Assembly (NCBI RefSeq): GCF_028502605.1
Contig: NC_079237.1
Span: 3,162,001-3,226,000, forward strand
DNA length: 64,000 bases
DNA from: Trichoderma breve
Lineage: Eukaryota; Ascomycota; Sordariomycetes; Hypocreales; Hypocreaceae
Direction of reading: 5' to 3'
The translations under genes were made by a program, and so were the position numbers. The notes beneath the pieces were generated by a model. That model did no database searches and had not been told where the DNA came from. It saw nothing but the letters and a program-made list of their open reading frames with translations. Below, one piece after another: positions 23,894 through 35,326 of this stretch. The first letter of the stretch is position 1; the number at the start of each line of letters is the position of its first letter.

Positions 23894-24034
23894 TGCTAAT
23901 GTTCGGGAGGGAATCTTGAACAAACGAAGGTGACAGGCGCGCGAGGGGCGTTTAAAACGGCGGCCGAGCAAACATCGCAGCAACTGGTGACTCACAGCTA
24001 CATGTTTGCTGCCGTTGTGCGGCACAATGCCGGC
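23894..24034 (-). promoter_or_regulatory. In-frame, non-AUG upstream extension of the synthetase, presequence-like
   Basis: The reading frame of VAS1 stays open upstream of its ATG back to tandem TAA stops ending at 24035. Translated from the GTG at 24025, it adds 44 residues that contain ten Arg/Lys residues and no Asp or Glu, with alternating Leu and basic residues (for example LLRCLLGRRFKRP). That is what a mitochondrial presequence looks like. Known fungal genes for dual-localised synthetases start the mitochondrial form either at an upstream AUG or at a near-cognate codon; here only near-cognate codons (GTG 24025, ATT 24028) are available. Confidence 0.5.
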
Positions 24035-24035
24035 T

Positions 24036-24976
24036 TATTAAGGCACATTCCTGAGACCAAAGTGAGTGTTGGTCTGACTCAGTCAAACAAGAACCAGTCA
24101 TCATAGTTAACGACCACATTACCTGCTATATTTGTTTATTTGCAATGGCCTCAATGGCTTGTAGCTCCTTCAATGGCCAGAGTAAAATACAACTAAGCTA
24201 ACTGCAGAGACCGCCCGTGCGGAGATTTTATTGATCGACCATGTGGTTATGGAGCGATAAAGACCGTGACAACATGACAGATGAAAAAAGTCGGACAATA
24301 TTCGGCCACTGTCGGACGCAGTTGGCAAGATGAAATTGTTTCGAGGTTATGTTGAGGTGCTCGTTGTTCTATTCAATGCATTGTATAATTTTGTAAGAGA
24401 CGGCGGCACCCTTGCCCGTTTGAATACACAATGCGCGAGCAATGACTGATGCAACATCGTTTACGCGTGGCTTAATCTCGTTCGTCTCTGTTTGCTTGGG
24501 AAAAAATAATCCTATTATATGCAGCAATTAATCATCATTTGACATAAATAAGATGACGGCAATGGCTGGATTGACCGAAATAGTGTAATAGAAGAGTTTC
24601 TGATAGACCAATCTTGAGTTTGGTCAGCTGAGATAACCCAAAATGCCGTCTATAACACCGAAAGGCCGCAAATTCCCCGCAGTCAAGGCCGACACACCGC
24701 AGCAATATTGACTTCACTTCGGGAGTTACCGACAAGCAACATAATTCCAAACATCTCAGAACTTGCTATCAAATGGCATGTGTAAGGCAATTATTTTTTA
24801 ACTTTTGTAAGTATGTTTAAAGTTATCGCTGATACTGGAAGCGATTATAAAAGGATGTAAGGCTCGCGCTGAAATGTAGACAATGCAGCATCAATCAATT
24901 GAATAGCAAAGATCCTCAATCCAAACTATCTAATTTTATATAATAAACCTCTTAAATACTCTTCATTAACGATACT
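24036..24976. other. Intergenic region between VAS1 and the enoyl-CoA hydratase gene
   Basis: About 0.9 kb between two divergent genes, so it carries both promoters. The right part is AT-rich, with a TATAATAAA-like stretch near 24938-24947. No gene seen. Confidence 0.5.
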
Positions 24977-25855
24977 ATGCCATACGTCGCAGAGCCGTGG
25001 TCGTTCGACGACGTTTTAAAACTCACCAAAGTCAGCTCGGCCTACTGGAGAGCTACGTTTAATGCTCCGCCATTGAACCTCTTTACGCCACGAACCTATG
25101 CAGCATTGCGTACACTTGTCGAGCTTCTCGAAAACGACCGGGCAGTCAAGGTCATCGTCTTTGATAGTTCGGTTGAAGATTATTTCATCGCCCATTGGGA
25201 CTTGACGACTGGTGAGGACAAGCCGGAAGACGAAGAGACTGCTCCCATCTTTGACTGGGCCAACTTTGTGCTTCGTCTTGCACGTCTTCCCGTAGTAAGC
25301 ATTGCCGAAGTTCGTGGACGCACTCGTGGCCATGGCAGCGAATTCGTTCTGGCGTGCGACATGCGCTTTGGCAGCATTGAGAAAGCAATCTTTGCGCAGC
25401 CCGAGGCCGCTGCTGGCGTTCATTGTGGTGGTGGAGGAATCGAGTGGCTGCCTCGCTTGGTAAACCGCTCGCGAGCCTTGGAGATTCTTCTTGGGGGTGA
25501 GGATTTCGACGCTACGACTGCTGCTCAGTACGGGTACATCAACCGTGCGATCAAGGACTCGGAGTTGTCTGCCTTTGTGGACAATTTTGCGCGCCGGATA
25601 GCTGGATTTGATCGTAAGCCTCTGCTGGAAACTAAGCGGGCTGTTAATGATCGTGCTGGACTGCCTCGACTGACGGATCTTCTTTCATCTATGCAGGACT
25701 TTGTTCGAGCTTGTACTTGGCCTGAGACTACGAAGCGAATGAAAACTCTCTTTGAGATGGGCATCCAGCAGGTCGGTCCTTTGGAGAAGGATATGGGACG
25801 TCATCTTCATGAAGCTTCCATCAAAATGTATGGAAAGACTGAAGATGCACAATGA
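24977..25855 (+). CDS. Enoyl-CoA hydratase/isomerase (crotonase) family protein
   Basis: Single exon, 292 residues, ATG at 24977. The crotonase fold shows in order: NAPPLNLFTPRTYAAL near residue 29-44, VKVIVFDSS with the following FIAHWDL loop that takes the place of the usual AGAD oxyanion loop, RLPVVSIAEVRGRTRGHGSEFVLACDMRFG (the second oxyanion-hole region), and FAQPEAAAGVHCGGGGIEWLPRLV. Members act on acyl-CoA thioesters. The oxyanion loop is His-Trp-Asp-Leu rather than Gly-Ala-Asp, so hydratase activity on ordinary fatty acyl-CoA is uncertain. No peroxisomal SKL-type end is present; the protein ends in DAQ. Neighbours do not suggest a pathway. Confidence 0.85.
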   Translation: MPYVAEPWSFDDVLKLTKVSSAYWRATFNAPPLNLFTPRTYAALRTLVELLENDRAVKVIVFDSSVEDYFIAHWDLTTGEDKPEDEETAPIFDWANFVLRLARLPVVSIAEVRGRTRGHGSEFVLACDMRFGSIEKAIFAQPEAAAGVHCGGGGIEWLPRLVNRSRALEILLGGEDFDATTAAQYGYINRAIKDSELSAFVDNFARRIAGFDRKPLLETKRAVNDRAGLPRLTDLLSSMQDFVRACTWPETTKRMKTLFEMGIQQVGPLEKDMGRHLHEASIKMYGKTEDAQ

Positions 25856-26271
25856 GAATGCAGTCCTATTCGCATGCCATTTGCATTGCTCGGCTTGCGT
25901 ACATAGTTCGATAAAAGTCATCATGAACTCCATAAAATAAACTCATCGGCTTCTTCGTATATATTTCAGCGCTAGTTTAATTTTCTCCTTAGTGATGCAA
26001 GTAATTTTCCGACAGCAATGTGATCATCTCCGATTACTATTCGAACAAGTTGAAGACCAGCGGCTATGGACATCTAGCTCCTGTAGAAATGTCATATGAT
26101 AAACCATGAATAGAAAACTAGAGTCAACCATATGTGCAGTGGCGCATCATTACTCAATAAAGTAATCTATTATAATGGATAATTATTAATTTATTTACTG
26201 AAGTCCTGCTTAATTCTAGTCTATCATCACTTCCGGTCCCTTACTACAGCCAGTTATCAACCAACTTGTTC
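25856..26271. other. Short AT-rich convergent intergenic region
   Basis: About 0.4 kb between converging genes; it contains the AT-rich 3' ends of both. Nothing else was recognised. Confidence 0.5.
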
Positions 26272-27505
26272 TTAATTCCTGTCGTAATCCACCTTATACT
26301 CCGTCTTCACCCTGATCCCCAAATCTTTACCATTGCCCCTCGCATGTTCTTTTGCCTCAGAGTCAAGGATTGACTCTTCACTAGTGTTATCCGAGGTGAC
26401 CCGCGCCCTGGTAGTGCTGTGCCTAGCAGCCATGGTATCATCTATCGTTGCATTTGCCGATTTGCCTCGCGGCCCAGATCCACCGATGGTCTGCAACGAA
26501 AACATGTTATCCCCTGATTGGTCCCTATTTCTAATCCATCCGCTGCCACCTCCCGTACCGCTACTTCCTTTTGCGCTGGACAAACCCTCCAACCAGCCTC
26601 GGTAAAGCGGTCGACAGACAGGAATGCCGATACAAACCATGGTGGTACAGAATTCCGCAGCATGCCATATAATGATGCCAACAACATCTTTGAGGTAATT
26701 CGGGCTGCCCAAGAACTTCAATTGTATGGCTCTCTCAATGCCGCAAGCCCCGGCAATAACACCCAGGCTTAAAGAAGCAGCAATGACTCGTTTCTCCCGC
26801 TTCGGCATTTGAATATTCCATAGAAGATACCACGGAAAGGCTGCATACCAAAAGTCCGTTATGACAGACCAGGCGCCTGCGTAAGTTGAGATTGGGCCTG
26901 GGTCGATGGGGCATTTTCCGTCAGGGATTCGACGATCCCACAAGAAGGCCGTGGGATGACATGCAAACCAGAAGACGAAAAGCGAGGCTACGATGCCAGT
27001 GGCGAGGAAGAAGTTGGGAATCCAAATGATGATTTGATTGCGCTTATCTGGAACGAGTCGTACCAAGAAGAGAGCCATGGAAGTCTTGCAAAGGATCGTT
27101 CCGAAGACGAGGATGGTCTGACCGATGGCAGAGTAGAGAATTGCCCTCGTGACAGATTCCATTCCCACGACAGGACCTTTGAGGGCGATAACATCGTCGA
27201 TATTTCGGCCGAACCCATACGTCGACGCAATCGTCATCATTATGTCGTAGGTTAAAAGGGTAATCTGTTGATTTGTGAGTTCCAGGGCAACACATACAAC
27301 TCATCACATCTTCGCTGCCGAAGGTCGATGTACATACAAAGGAGGCATTATAGAAGTAGTCGTCCAATCCATACGCGCGAATTACTCTCACACGAGTATA
27401 CAAACGAAGAATGACAAAGACCAGCGCCAGCGCGGTAAGTGACCACAGCACAGCCAACATCTTGGGTGCATCTCCGCCCAGTCCCGTCTGATATTGGTTT
27501 GCCAT
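26272..27505 (-). CDS. Fungal integral membrane protein with rhodopsin-like (Pth11-type) fold
   Basis: Two exons, 27505-27338 and 27264-26272, 386 residues. The ATG at 27505 is the first in the frame and yields MANQYQTGL before the first helix. Seven hydrophobic segments are visible: MLAVLWSLTALALVFVIL, the segment around ITLLTYDIMMTIAS, TILVFGTILCKTSMALFLVRL, IIWIPNFFLATGIVASLFVFW, the SVITDFWYAAFPWYLLWNIQ helix with the family's typical D-x-x-x-A-x-x-P-x-x-x-L-W pattern, VIAASLSLGVIAGACGIERA, and IIIWHAAEFCTTMVCIGIPVCRPL. The Cys in FACHPTAFLWDRRIPDGKCP is also typical. There is no CFEM domain in front, so it belongs to the CFEM-less group. The Ser/Gly-rich tail is cytoplasmic. A sensory role is assumed for the family; no ligand is known. 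Confidence 0.85.
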
Positions 27506-29422
27506 GGCTGTTGTTGGTGGCTTGAAGCCCGTTCCAACCAAGTTCGATGCAAAAGGATGGCTCGTGTGTTGCAGAACATTCTAACAGGGAAAGGGGAGCA
27601 TGTTTTTGAATCTCTGGAGTAAGACTCACCCTGGCACCGAGTTGTCGGTTGGACCTGGGGTCACGCCCGTTACCAGAATCGCGGACAGCATTTCGGATGG
27701 ATACGGGTAATATAAAGAGGAAAGATCAGCAACGATACCTGTTCTAGGAAATATTACCAGTACCTGCAGTTGCTTAGTGGCAAGAAGGGAGCGGTAGTTG
27801 AAAAAATTTCATAAAAGTTTTACTCTTCATAATTCCTTTTTTGCTGTCTTCTAGCTGAGCATGGGTTTCTTCACTACATGTGCTGGGGTAGCACCGGGGA
27901 TCAGGGGGTTGTCTGTGATCTCTGCACCAAGCCAGTGTTCATTACCTAGTTCAGTATAGATGACCGCGGCAAACAGGAAACCGAGCCGTTAGACCCCGGC
28001 AAATATCTCACTTGGACAAGGGTGGAGGCCAAGCGAGGAACCACGAGCATGCTAAGACTTCTAGGTTGCAACGTAAGCGAAAATCAACTTTGTTTAGTTA
28101 TCATCCTTGGTTGAATCGCCTACGGACGTTGGGAGGATAGGCTGCACGCTACAGCTGCCAAACCTTTCCAAACCCTGCCAAGACCTAGGCTGAATATAGC
28201 TTCGATATCCGCGGGTGAGGGGGAAAATGGCTGCGGTGGTTAGGGGCTCGTGGGGGCCACTAGGAGATGCCGACCTGTAATTTGCAAGATTATTTGGCCT
28301 TTCCACGGCATGGTACGAGATATACGAGGAGGGAATTTCTCCAGTATATACCAGGCCACTATTTAGCGATAGCCGACTCCCGAGTTCTATCCGGATGGCA
28401 TTATTGTACAAGGAGTAGTGTATAGCCCTGTAAATAGGCTTTTGTCAAATAGTGGGCAAAGAGGCGGATAGACATCTTCGGGAACCCGCAACGGAAAAGC
28501 CCGCGGAGAGTGGACTCGGCCGAGTGACGGACAAAAGGCATCGGACTCCACGCTGAAAGCACGGAAAACAGGACACGCGTGGAGAGATAAAGCCGGGGCG
28601 ATGTCCATACCCAAAACACCCCAATCAAAGCACGCAAATTTGTTGTTGGTTTTGTTCTTCCCCCCCTTTGGACGGGTAAATGTAACGCCAGAAACTGGGA
28701 ATCGATGGGTCACCGTCTCCTTTCAGTTCCTGCTGCATAGGTTGATCATCCCCTGGCTGCGGAGAAGCACTACAGTACGCTTGCATTCAGCAAGGATGTT
28801 TGAACCAACAGCAGTCTCCTTATTTGCTCTTACGGAGTACATTGCTCCGTAATCGTAATACGACCTCAAGTTGTCACTTTCCCCAGAGAGAAGCAGTCGA
28901 TAAGGTTTGCATGAATAAAGTCATCGGAAAGGGAAATCTCCAGGATCTTTCCATTATTGAGATCTTCGAATTGAAGAACTCGTCCGGACCACGGGGTTTA
29001 AGTGCTTCCCCCGTTGCCAAAGGGTGAAACGTGCGTTGTGGAGACGAGTTGAAAACTTGGTTGAGGTCGACCCACCCCACTGATGAGAAAAAGGTGTAAC
29101 AAATCAGATATTTTGTCATTTCGAGTAGAGTCAAGGATAACGGCATCCCTGGACCCTTTTGTTGGTGCTAACTCGCTGCTGTTGACTATCCGTCGACTTG
29201 TGGATCACATTGGACGTAGAATTCCGCCTAATGATACGACATGCCTGAGGGGTCTCGGCCCCTATAGACAAGTTTGAGAGCAATTCTTCTTGCTGTTTGC
29301 ATGTGAACTACTAAGAGGGGTTCCCCGTTTATCTTCTTGGAAATTCTTCCAGAATAACCACACTGAAGCTGTAGTTTGTCTTGGTACGAGAACAGTCCAA
29401 GTTCTCGTGGAAGCTTGCCATC
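27506..29422. other. Intergenic region before the P450 gene
   Basis: About 1.9 kb between the divergent membrane-protein and P450 genes. Several short frames exist, none with a recognisable domain and most without ATG. It is probably promoter DNA for both genes. Confidence 0.5.
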
Positions 29423-31226
29423 ATGGACAATAACTCTGTTCCCAACTCAGCCCAAGGTGCTGGGCTCCTGCAAAATGGCCCGTCCATATTGGTTAAACCA
29501 GCGGTGATCTTCATGCTCCTTCCAGTCGCGACTTATGTCTTCTGGAGCTTTGTTTCGTACCTAATCTCGCCATTGAAGAAGTATCCTGGGCCATTCTTAG
29601 CATGTAAGTGAATATGAGAGCATCTTAAGCTGAAAGAGGGTCGTATCAGTAACATGTTGTGCGATATTAAGCCTATACCAACTTCTACCGAATGTATTAT
29701 GCCTATCGAGGAAATATGCACCTCTTGACCAAGAAACTCCACGACAAGTACGGTCCGGTTGTTCGCATGGGCCCCAACTACATCGACGTTGACTACCCCT
29801 CATTGATTAAGACGTGCTTTGACTTTGGGGGGGTTTGGAGAAAGGTAAGTCTCGACATTGCATTCTATTAGAGTGGACATTGGTTAACGTTTAGCTGTCA
29901 TATCACAGACTGATTGGCATGGCGTCAGTGGAGCAATGGTTGAAGGCAAGCTCTACTACAACATCTTCTCAGAGTGTAATCCCGAAGAGCATGCTCGGAT
30001 TAAGAAGCCAATTGCAAAGTATTGGTCTGCTCCTGGTGTCGCGCCAATGGAGCCGCACGTTGATTCTGTGATCTCTACACTGTGCCGGGCACTTGATCAA
30101 CGGTTCGCTGGCGACGAGGACTTTGGAAAGACCTTTGACTTTGCTGAATGGATGCTATTCTGTAGGACACTGCCTATGCCATGTCGTTGGAATCAAGCTG
30201 ACTTGTCTAGTTGGAATGGATGCGGTCGCCAAGACTACATGGAGTGAAGCGGTCGGATATCTCGAGAAGGGACATGATTTCGATGGCACTCTGAACGTCT
30301 CGGACAGAGCCTACGACTATCTCGTCACGGTCGGCATGAACCCTATTTTCGACAAATTTCTCGACAAGAACCCGATTATGCGATTTGGCCCGCCGTCGTT
30401 TGGAACCGTCACTGGAATTTGCCTTGGGCACCTCATGGCGCGCATGAAGGGCGAAGACGGCCACGACCAATCCAAACCCGACTTCTTGGACCGCTATCTT
30501 GAAGCTCAGCAGCAGAACCCCGAAGTTGTCGACATCTACCGTATCCTCTCCTACATGCTCGTCAATGTTGCCGCCGGCGCCGACACCACTGCGGCGAGCT
30601 TGCGCTCCATCTTTTACCTCTCGCTGAAGCACCCTGCCGTCTTCCGCCGTCTGAGAGACGAGATTGTCAATGCCAAGTTTTCGCAGCTGCCAGTTCCCTA
30701 TGCCGAGTCCCGACAGCTTCCGTACCTGGAGGCTGTCTCCCGAGAGTGTTTCCGATACATGCCCGGCAACTGCTTCGCCCAGGAGCGTTACGTTCCATCT
30801 GGCGGTTTGGCGCTTCCTGATGGCTCCGTCGTGCCGGCCGGTACTGCTCTTGGATTCAATGCCTACGTGCTCCACAGAAACAAGGAGGTCTGGGGCGATG
30901 ATGCTGAAGAGTTCCGCCCCGAGCGCTGGTTGCAGGCCGACAATGAGACCGAGGAGGAATACAAGAACCGCATTCAACAATTGAACAATGTGGACTTGTC
31001 TTTCGGTGCTGGTTCGCGAAAGTGCATCGGCATGAACCTTGGAAAGATGGAGGTTAGCAAGACAGTGGCAACACTCATTACCCTCTTCGACTTTGAATTG
31101 GAAGACCCCAAGAAGGAATGGAAGGTCCACAACAGCTTGATTCCCAGGGCGTCTGAGATTATGATCAAGATGAAGAAGAGACCGGGTGCTGGTCAACAAA
31201 TCAGCGAAATGAGCAGCCACTACTAG
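29423..31226 (+). CDS. Cytochrome P450 monooxygenase (pisatin-demethylase-like group)
   Basis: Four exons: 29423-29603, 29672-29844, 29909-30161 and 30211-31226, 540 residues. A membrane anchor is formed by ILVKPAVIFMLLPVATYVFWSFVSYLI, followed by the Pro-rich hinge KKYPGPFLA. The I-helix oxygen-activation motif is AAGADTTAAS. The K-helix ExxR is ECFR in SRECFRYMPG, then the FRPERW segment, and the heme-thiolate loop FGAGSRKCIGMN holds the proximal Cys ligand. This is therefore an ER-bound heme monooxygenase with all catalytic marks. It lies 300 bp upstream of a Zn2Cys6 factor gene read in the same direction and within 9 kb of a RiPP precursor, so a tailoring role in that pathway is a reasonable inference but not proven. 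The second intron end (AAG at 29671) is the least certain boundary. Confidence 0.9.
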
Positions 31227-31525
31227 TGCCGCTGACTTACTAGGGAGATGGGGGTATCTGCAGATTCAACATTGTGTTAATAGCTTTGCTACAAGATTGA
31301 CTATACCAACTTAATATGTATTCTTCAACCTTTCATGTTAGTAATTGTCCACTAGCTAGTCATGTCATAACTCGTACCAATAGAAAGCGACGGCGTGACG
31401 GATGTTCTTTGTGAAATCTTAGTTGAATAGTAATCACCGCTCCAGTGAATCTTCGTCTTATAAGCCCGCATGTCCCCACGCCGCCGGTTATAAGTCCGCT
31501 CACCTTACATCCTCGCGCATGCACA

Positions 31526-33433
31526 ATGTCCACTTCCAACGAAAGCCCGTCACCACGGCCTCGAGCCGTGGCAAATCACAGCACCCTCGGGGTTTTGGCT
31601 TTGCGGTGGTCTTGTGCGACATGCCGCCAATCGAAACGCCGCTGCGATAAAATATACCCGAAATGCACACTCTGCGTTCAGTGAGTCTGCCCTTCACCTC
31701 CGCTGCTGCGGATGATGCGAGGATGCAGCAAATCAGTGTTTAGTAACACCTGTGTAGGAAGAATACTCCATGTAACTACCCAGGCCGTCGGAAAAGAGAG
31801 AAGCTGAAGAACCGCATAAAGGCGATTCTGCCAGTGGGAAAATCCATCGTCGACCCGCCTCCCGTTGTATTGGCTGAGAAGAAGCACGACGTGCGCCAGC
31901 TCTCGTTTCCTTCTGCCAGTTCCAGCTTCATTGCGGAGAGTTTTCTCGATCCCGAGGTCTTTTCCAAGGCGCAGTTGAAAGTGGTAAACGCCGATGTGGA
32001 GGTGACAGATGACATAGCCGAGTTGGTCGGGAGCGTGCTGGACATTCAGGCCACCTCTGCCAAGTTCTTTAAGTCGGTTCACATGTGGATGCCGATCATA
32101 TCGAAGCCTCATTTTTGTGCGAACCTGCTCAATCGGTTAACCTACAAGAGAGCTGAGTTGTTTCTGCTCGTGCTGTCTATGAAGTTAAGCTTCACACGAG
32201 TCAAAACCTGGAACACGCCATTGTACGAGACGGTGAAGCTATTCCAATTTAAAATTGAGGCTTCAGGGGTATTGTCAACTCTAGTTCTCCAGGCTTCTAT
32301 TCTCATCGCACTCTACGAGTTAGGACATGGCATCTACCCGGCGGCGTATCTCTCGGTAGGATCCTGTGCTCGGTACGCAACGGCCCTGGGTATTGAAAAG
32401 TCTATTCTTTCATCAAGCGCTGCGCAGGGCCAATGGATTGAAGAAGAAGAATGCCGCCGTATGTGGTGGGCGATTTTGGTTCTCGATAGGTATGTGACAT
32501 CGACTGTCAGGTTCCTGGAATTTGCCATTTCTGTGAGGGCAACAGCAAGATATTGATGCTATTTCTAGATATCTGAACTTGAGTAATCCTAAACGGCACC
32601 TTATTACTACAGATGCAGGCTTAGAGAGTTACTTGCCTGTAGATGATGAAGTGTGGGAATCCGGAGTGAGTAAACTGTGAACATTATTTCACATCATCTC
32701 ACAGGGGAACTTCTAACGTTATCCCGCAGGTACTCAATCCTGATCGTATTTATACTTTGGCAACAGCCAATAGCTACCACCTGGGGCTCTTTGCGCGATT
32801 TGCGCAGGCCGCACATCTCCTCAGCCAGGTTCTACATCATGTCTCTGAGGAGTCCAACGAGACTGCCCAGTTGCGACGCACAATATTTGCGCTAGTCAAC
32901 GTCTCTAATATCGAGGCATCTATGAGACGATTAGAATACTGCAGCCAATCAGCAGTCTGTTACGCGTAGGGCAGTTCTCAACCTCTTCATACTAATGCAT
33001 GTTTGACTAATGTAGTAATAGTGGTATTCTCGCGCTCGACTACTCGTCTTTTAGCAAGGGTATGTGTGTAAGTGACTCTGGTCAAAAGCTCTCCTCCGAG
33101 AGTGCTATCATTTCACAAGCAACATTAGACATGGCTTTGACCTTGATCCATGGTGATTCAGAACAGCTCTGTGATGTTGCCAGCCCCTTTCTTGTTCATT
33201 TGTTATACAAGGTAGCCTCAATGCACTTGAGGATAGCACATAAGTCTCAGACAAGGGGCGATCGAGAGAAAGTTGAGATCTTGAGAAAAAGCATGAAACT
33301 CGTCGGAAATCGATGGCTTTGCACTTGTAGGTGGCTGTTTGAAGATTCGTAGAAATTGCTTCCACTAACAGCTTTTATAGCCGCGTACCTCTCGCTTTTA
33401 GAGAAGCAAGAGATTCTGCTTGTGATGGAGTAA
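31526..33433 (+). CDS. Zn2Cys6 fungal transcription factor
   Basis: Six exons: 31526-31680, 31758-32489, 32569-32665, 32730-32965, 33016-33326 and 33381-33433; the frames join to 527 residues. The binuclear zinc cluster is C30-x2-C33-x6-C40-x6-C47-x2-C50-x6-C57, split by the first intron between Cys50 and Cys57, with the basic stretch RQSKRR between Cys33 and Cys40; PGRRKREKLKNR follows. The middle part resembles the fungal-specific regulatory domain, with ECRRMWWAILVLDRYLNL being the best-conserved piece (the family signature is C-R-x-x-W-W-x-x-x-x-x-D-R). Such proteins bind CGG half-sites and often control the cluster they sit in. Here the gene lies between the P450 and the three UstYa-type genes, which suggests a pathway-specific regulator. 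Confidence 0.88.
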
Positions 33434-34035
33434 AATGTGCTCCTGGGTGTTATAATTTGTCGTGGCATTGATTGGATGCGGCTACATAGGGAAGCTTTGG
33501 GTTATGTTCAGGAATTATGCAGCAAAGTAATTAGGTATGATGTTTGATGTCTTATTCAAAAACCAACCTCAATGTCACTACAAGGTTCACACTAGGTACT
33601 AAGCACATCTCACGCTAACTATCGCTGATACTTCTCTTCTAATAAGGTATTCAAGTTATCCATCAAGGTGCATCATCGTGAAGTAACAATGCGGTGTTTT
33701 ACGGTGTTTGCGGTGTTTCAATCAAGTTTGCGGACTTGCGGGGTTTCGGGCTTACGGGCTGCGTTTGTCTGGGCACATTCTTCGTACGTTTACTGCCAGA
33801 TAGAGAAGTTTATCTGGGATGGTTAAATTGCTGGCTGCCGTTTAACATACGATTCCACAAGTTTGATTCCATACCCTTGATAATTGTCTTCACAACTTAT
33901 TATACAACTTCGTTAACCATGCAAGCGACAATGAGCGATGTGAGCGATGTGTTTGTGCAGATGATGACAGTTATGTATTATTTTTAGCCCACGTTCAACG
34001 ACCCTAATAAATCAGATCTATGTTGCTAGTCGGAA
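33434..34035. other. Convergent intergenic region, TF to first UstYa-type gene
   Basis: About 0.6 kb, containing the 3' ends of both genes. Near 33690-33770 there is a short run of similar words (GCGGTGTTT, GGTGTTTGCGGTGTTTCA). No gene was seen. Confidence 0.45.
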
Positions 34036-34898
34036 TTATGAGTGATCGTGGCCTGAGGGCTCTGCCATCGTGTGATTGTGAGTCGCCTCGTGGCCATTGT
34101 TCTTCGTGTTTTTTGTCTTTAGCCATTCCGGAAACTCAACCCACCGATGCCTATATACCCAATCGGCCATCGCGTTATAGTCGCGACAAGTATGTACTTC
34201 GTCGAGAACAAATTCTTCCAGGTCGTTGGTTGTGACAAGTGTCAAATCTGGATGGCAAAGTAGTTGGGAGCGAACGTAGTCAAGGCAGTGGAGCATGTGC
34301 GTCTCGTCCCATGGTGGAGGTGTCTCAGACATGAGGTTTTGTCGGATTGCGTTCTATGATATCCAGTTAGATTAGACTACATAATAGAGAATTGTAAGAA
34401 ATAAGAACATACTAAACAGTGAAGGGCATGGAAGACGTCCACTTGATAAATACTCTGGGAAGGATCTGTTGGGGATTGCGCTGATTGTCTCAATCCTTGT
34501 TTCCGAGCCCATTCTGTATTCAATGATATCACGCCTCCGCTATCAAGAAGATCTCTCCAATATTTATCAGCATCATGTGAATCAGCCATATATTTGGAGC
34601 CATCTTGAAATTTCATAGAAGTATTATATGATCCGAGCTGTGACAAGCCATCGAGGGAAACATTTGACCCTACAGCCCGCCTCGTCTGATTCAACACTAT
34701 GAAGCCTGCGATGAGGAGAGCACATAAGATCGCTTCTAGGAGGAGGATTGAAGCATGTATGACATTGAATCTTCTGAATGACTGTTCTAGAAGACTTAGC
34801 CGTTTGTTTGTCTGTGACTGTACGTTTTCTCCAGTATCTGAATCATCGCCTTCAGTAAGTCGTTTGTATTCAGCGTCTGGTACCTTGGACATAAACAT
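34036..34898 (-). CDS. UstYa-type DUF3328 oxidase, copy 1
   Basis: Two exons, 34898-34413 and 34353-34036, 267 residues. The ATG at 34898 is the first in frame (the frame itself opens further upstream at a GTG). A short cytoplasmic N-terminus precedes one membrane helix (about 46-70, ILLLEAILCALLIAGFIVL). The lumenal part carries two HxxHC motifs: HALHC at about 157-161, just before the intron, and HMLHC at about 181-185, followed by HPD. Paired HxxHC motifs define the DUF3328/UstYa family, whose studied members cyclise ribosomal peptides oxidatively in ustiloxin and asperipin pathways. The C-terminus WVEFPEWLKTK followed by a His-rich tail is in family style. Second of four consecutive genes leading to the repeat precursor at 38.8 kb counting the regulator; coded on the opposite strand to the precursor. 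Confidence 0.9.
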
Positions 34899-35326
34899 GT
34901 TGTTGTTTCCCTCATCAATCACCTCATATTCCTAGTGCTCTCAAAACTTTAAAAAAATTATCTAACTCTGAGGAGAAGTGTGGTCAGAGAGCATCTATCA
35001 AGTCCCAAGAAGGGTGGAGATTGAGTGATATCACACTCCATCAGCCACCGAATGCAACGTACCAGGGAGGGATGCATGATTCATGACTAGGCCAAGCGAG
35101 GCATATTGCTCAGAGTTAGTCTAGCCGGATTCTGCATATAAGATCTTGGTCTGAATCCTGTGGAGGCGAGTTAACGAAGGAGGGGGATCTGCAGTAGTAG
35201 GTCGACATGCACGTATCCAGCTTGTTCGGTACAACGCTCAGTTTTCAGTTAGAGCGAAAGTCATACATGATACAGGTTTGTATTATCTGGTTTTATCTTC
35301 TTAGGTCGTACAAAATGTGTATGCTA
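34899..35326. other. Short promoter region of UstYa copy 1 / 3' end of copy 2
   Basis: About 0.43 kb separating two genes read in the same direction on the minus strand. It must contain the promoter of copy 1. No other feature was recognised. Confidence 0.45.

Noticed and set aside
30207..31220. 337-codon frame antisense to the P450
   Set aside because: It lies opposite the conserved exon with ExxR and heme-binding motifs and shows no domain of its own.
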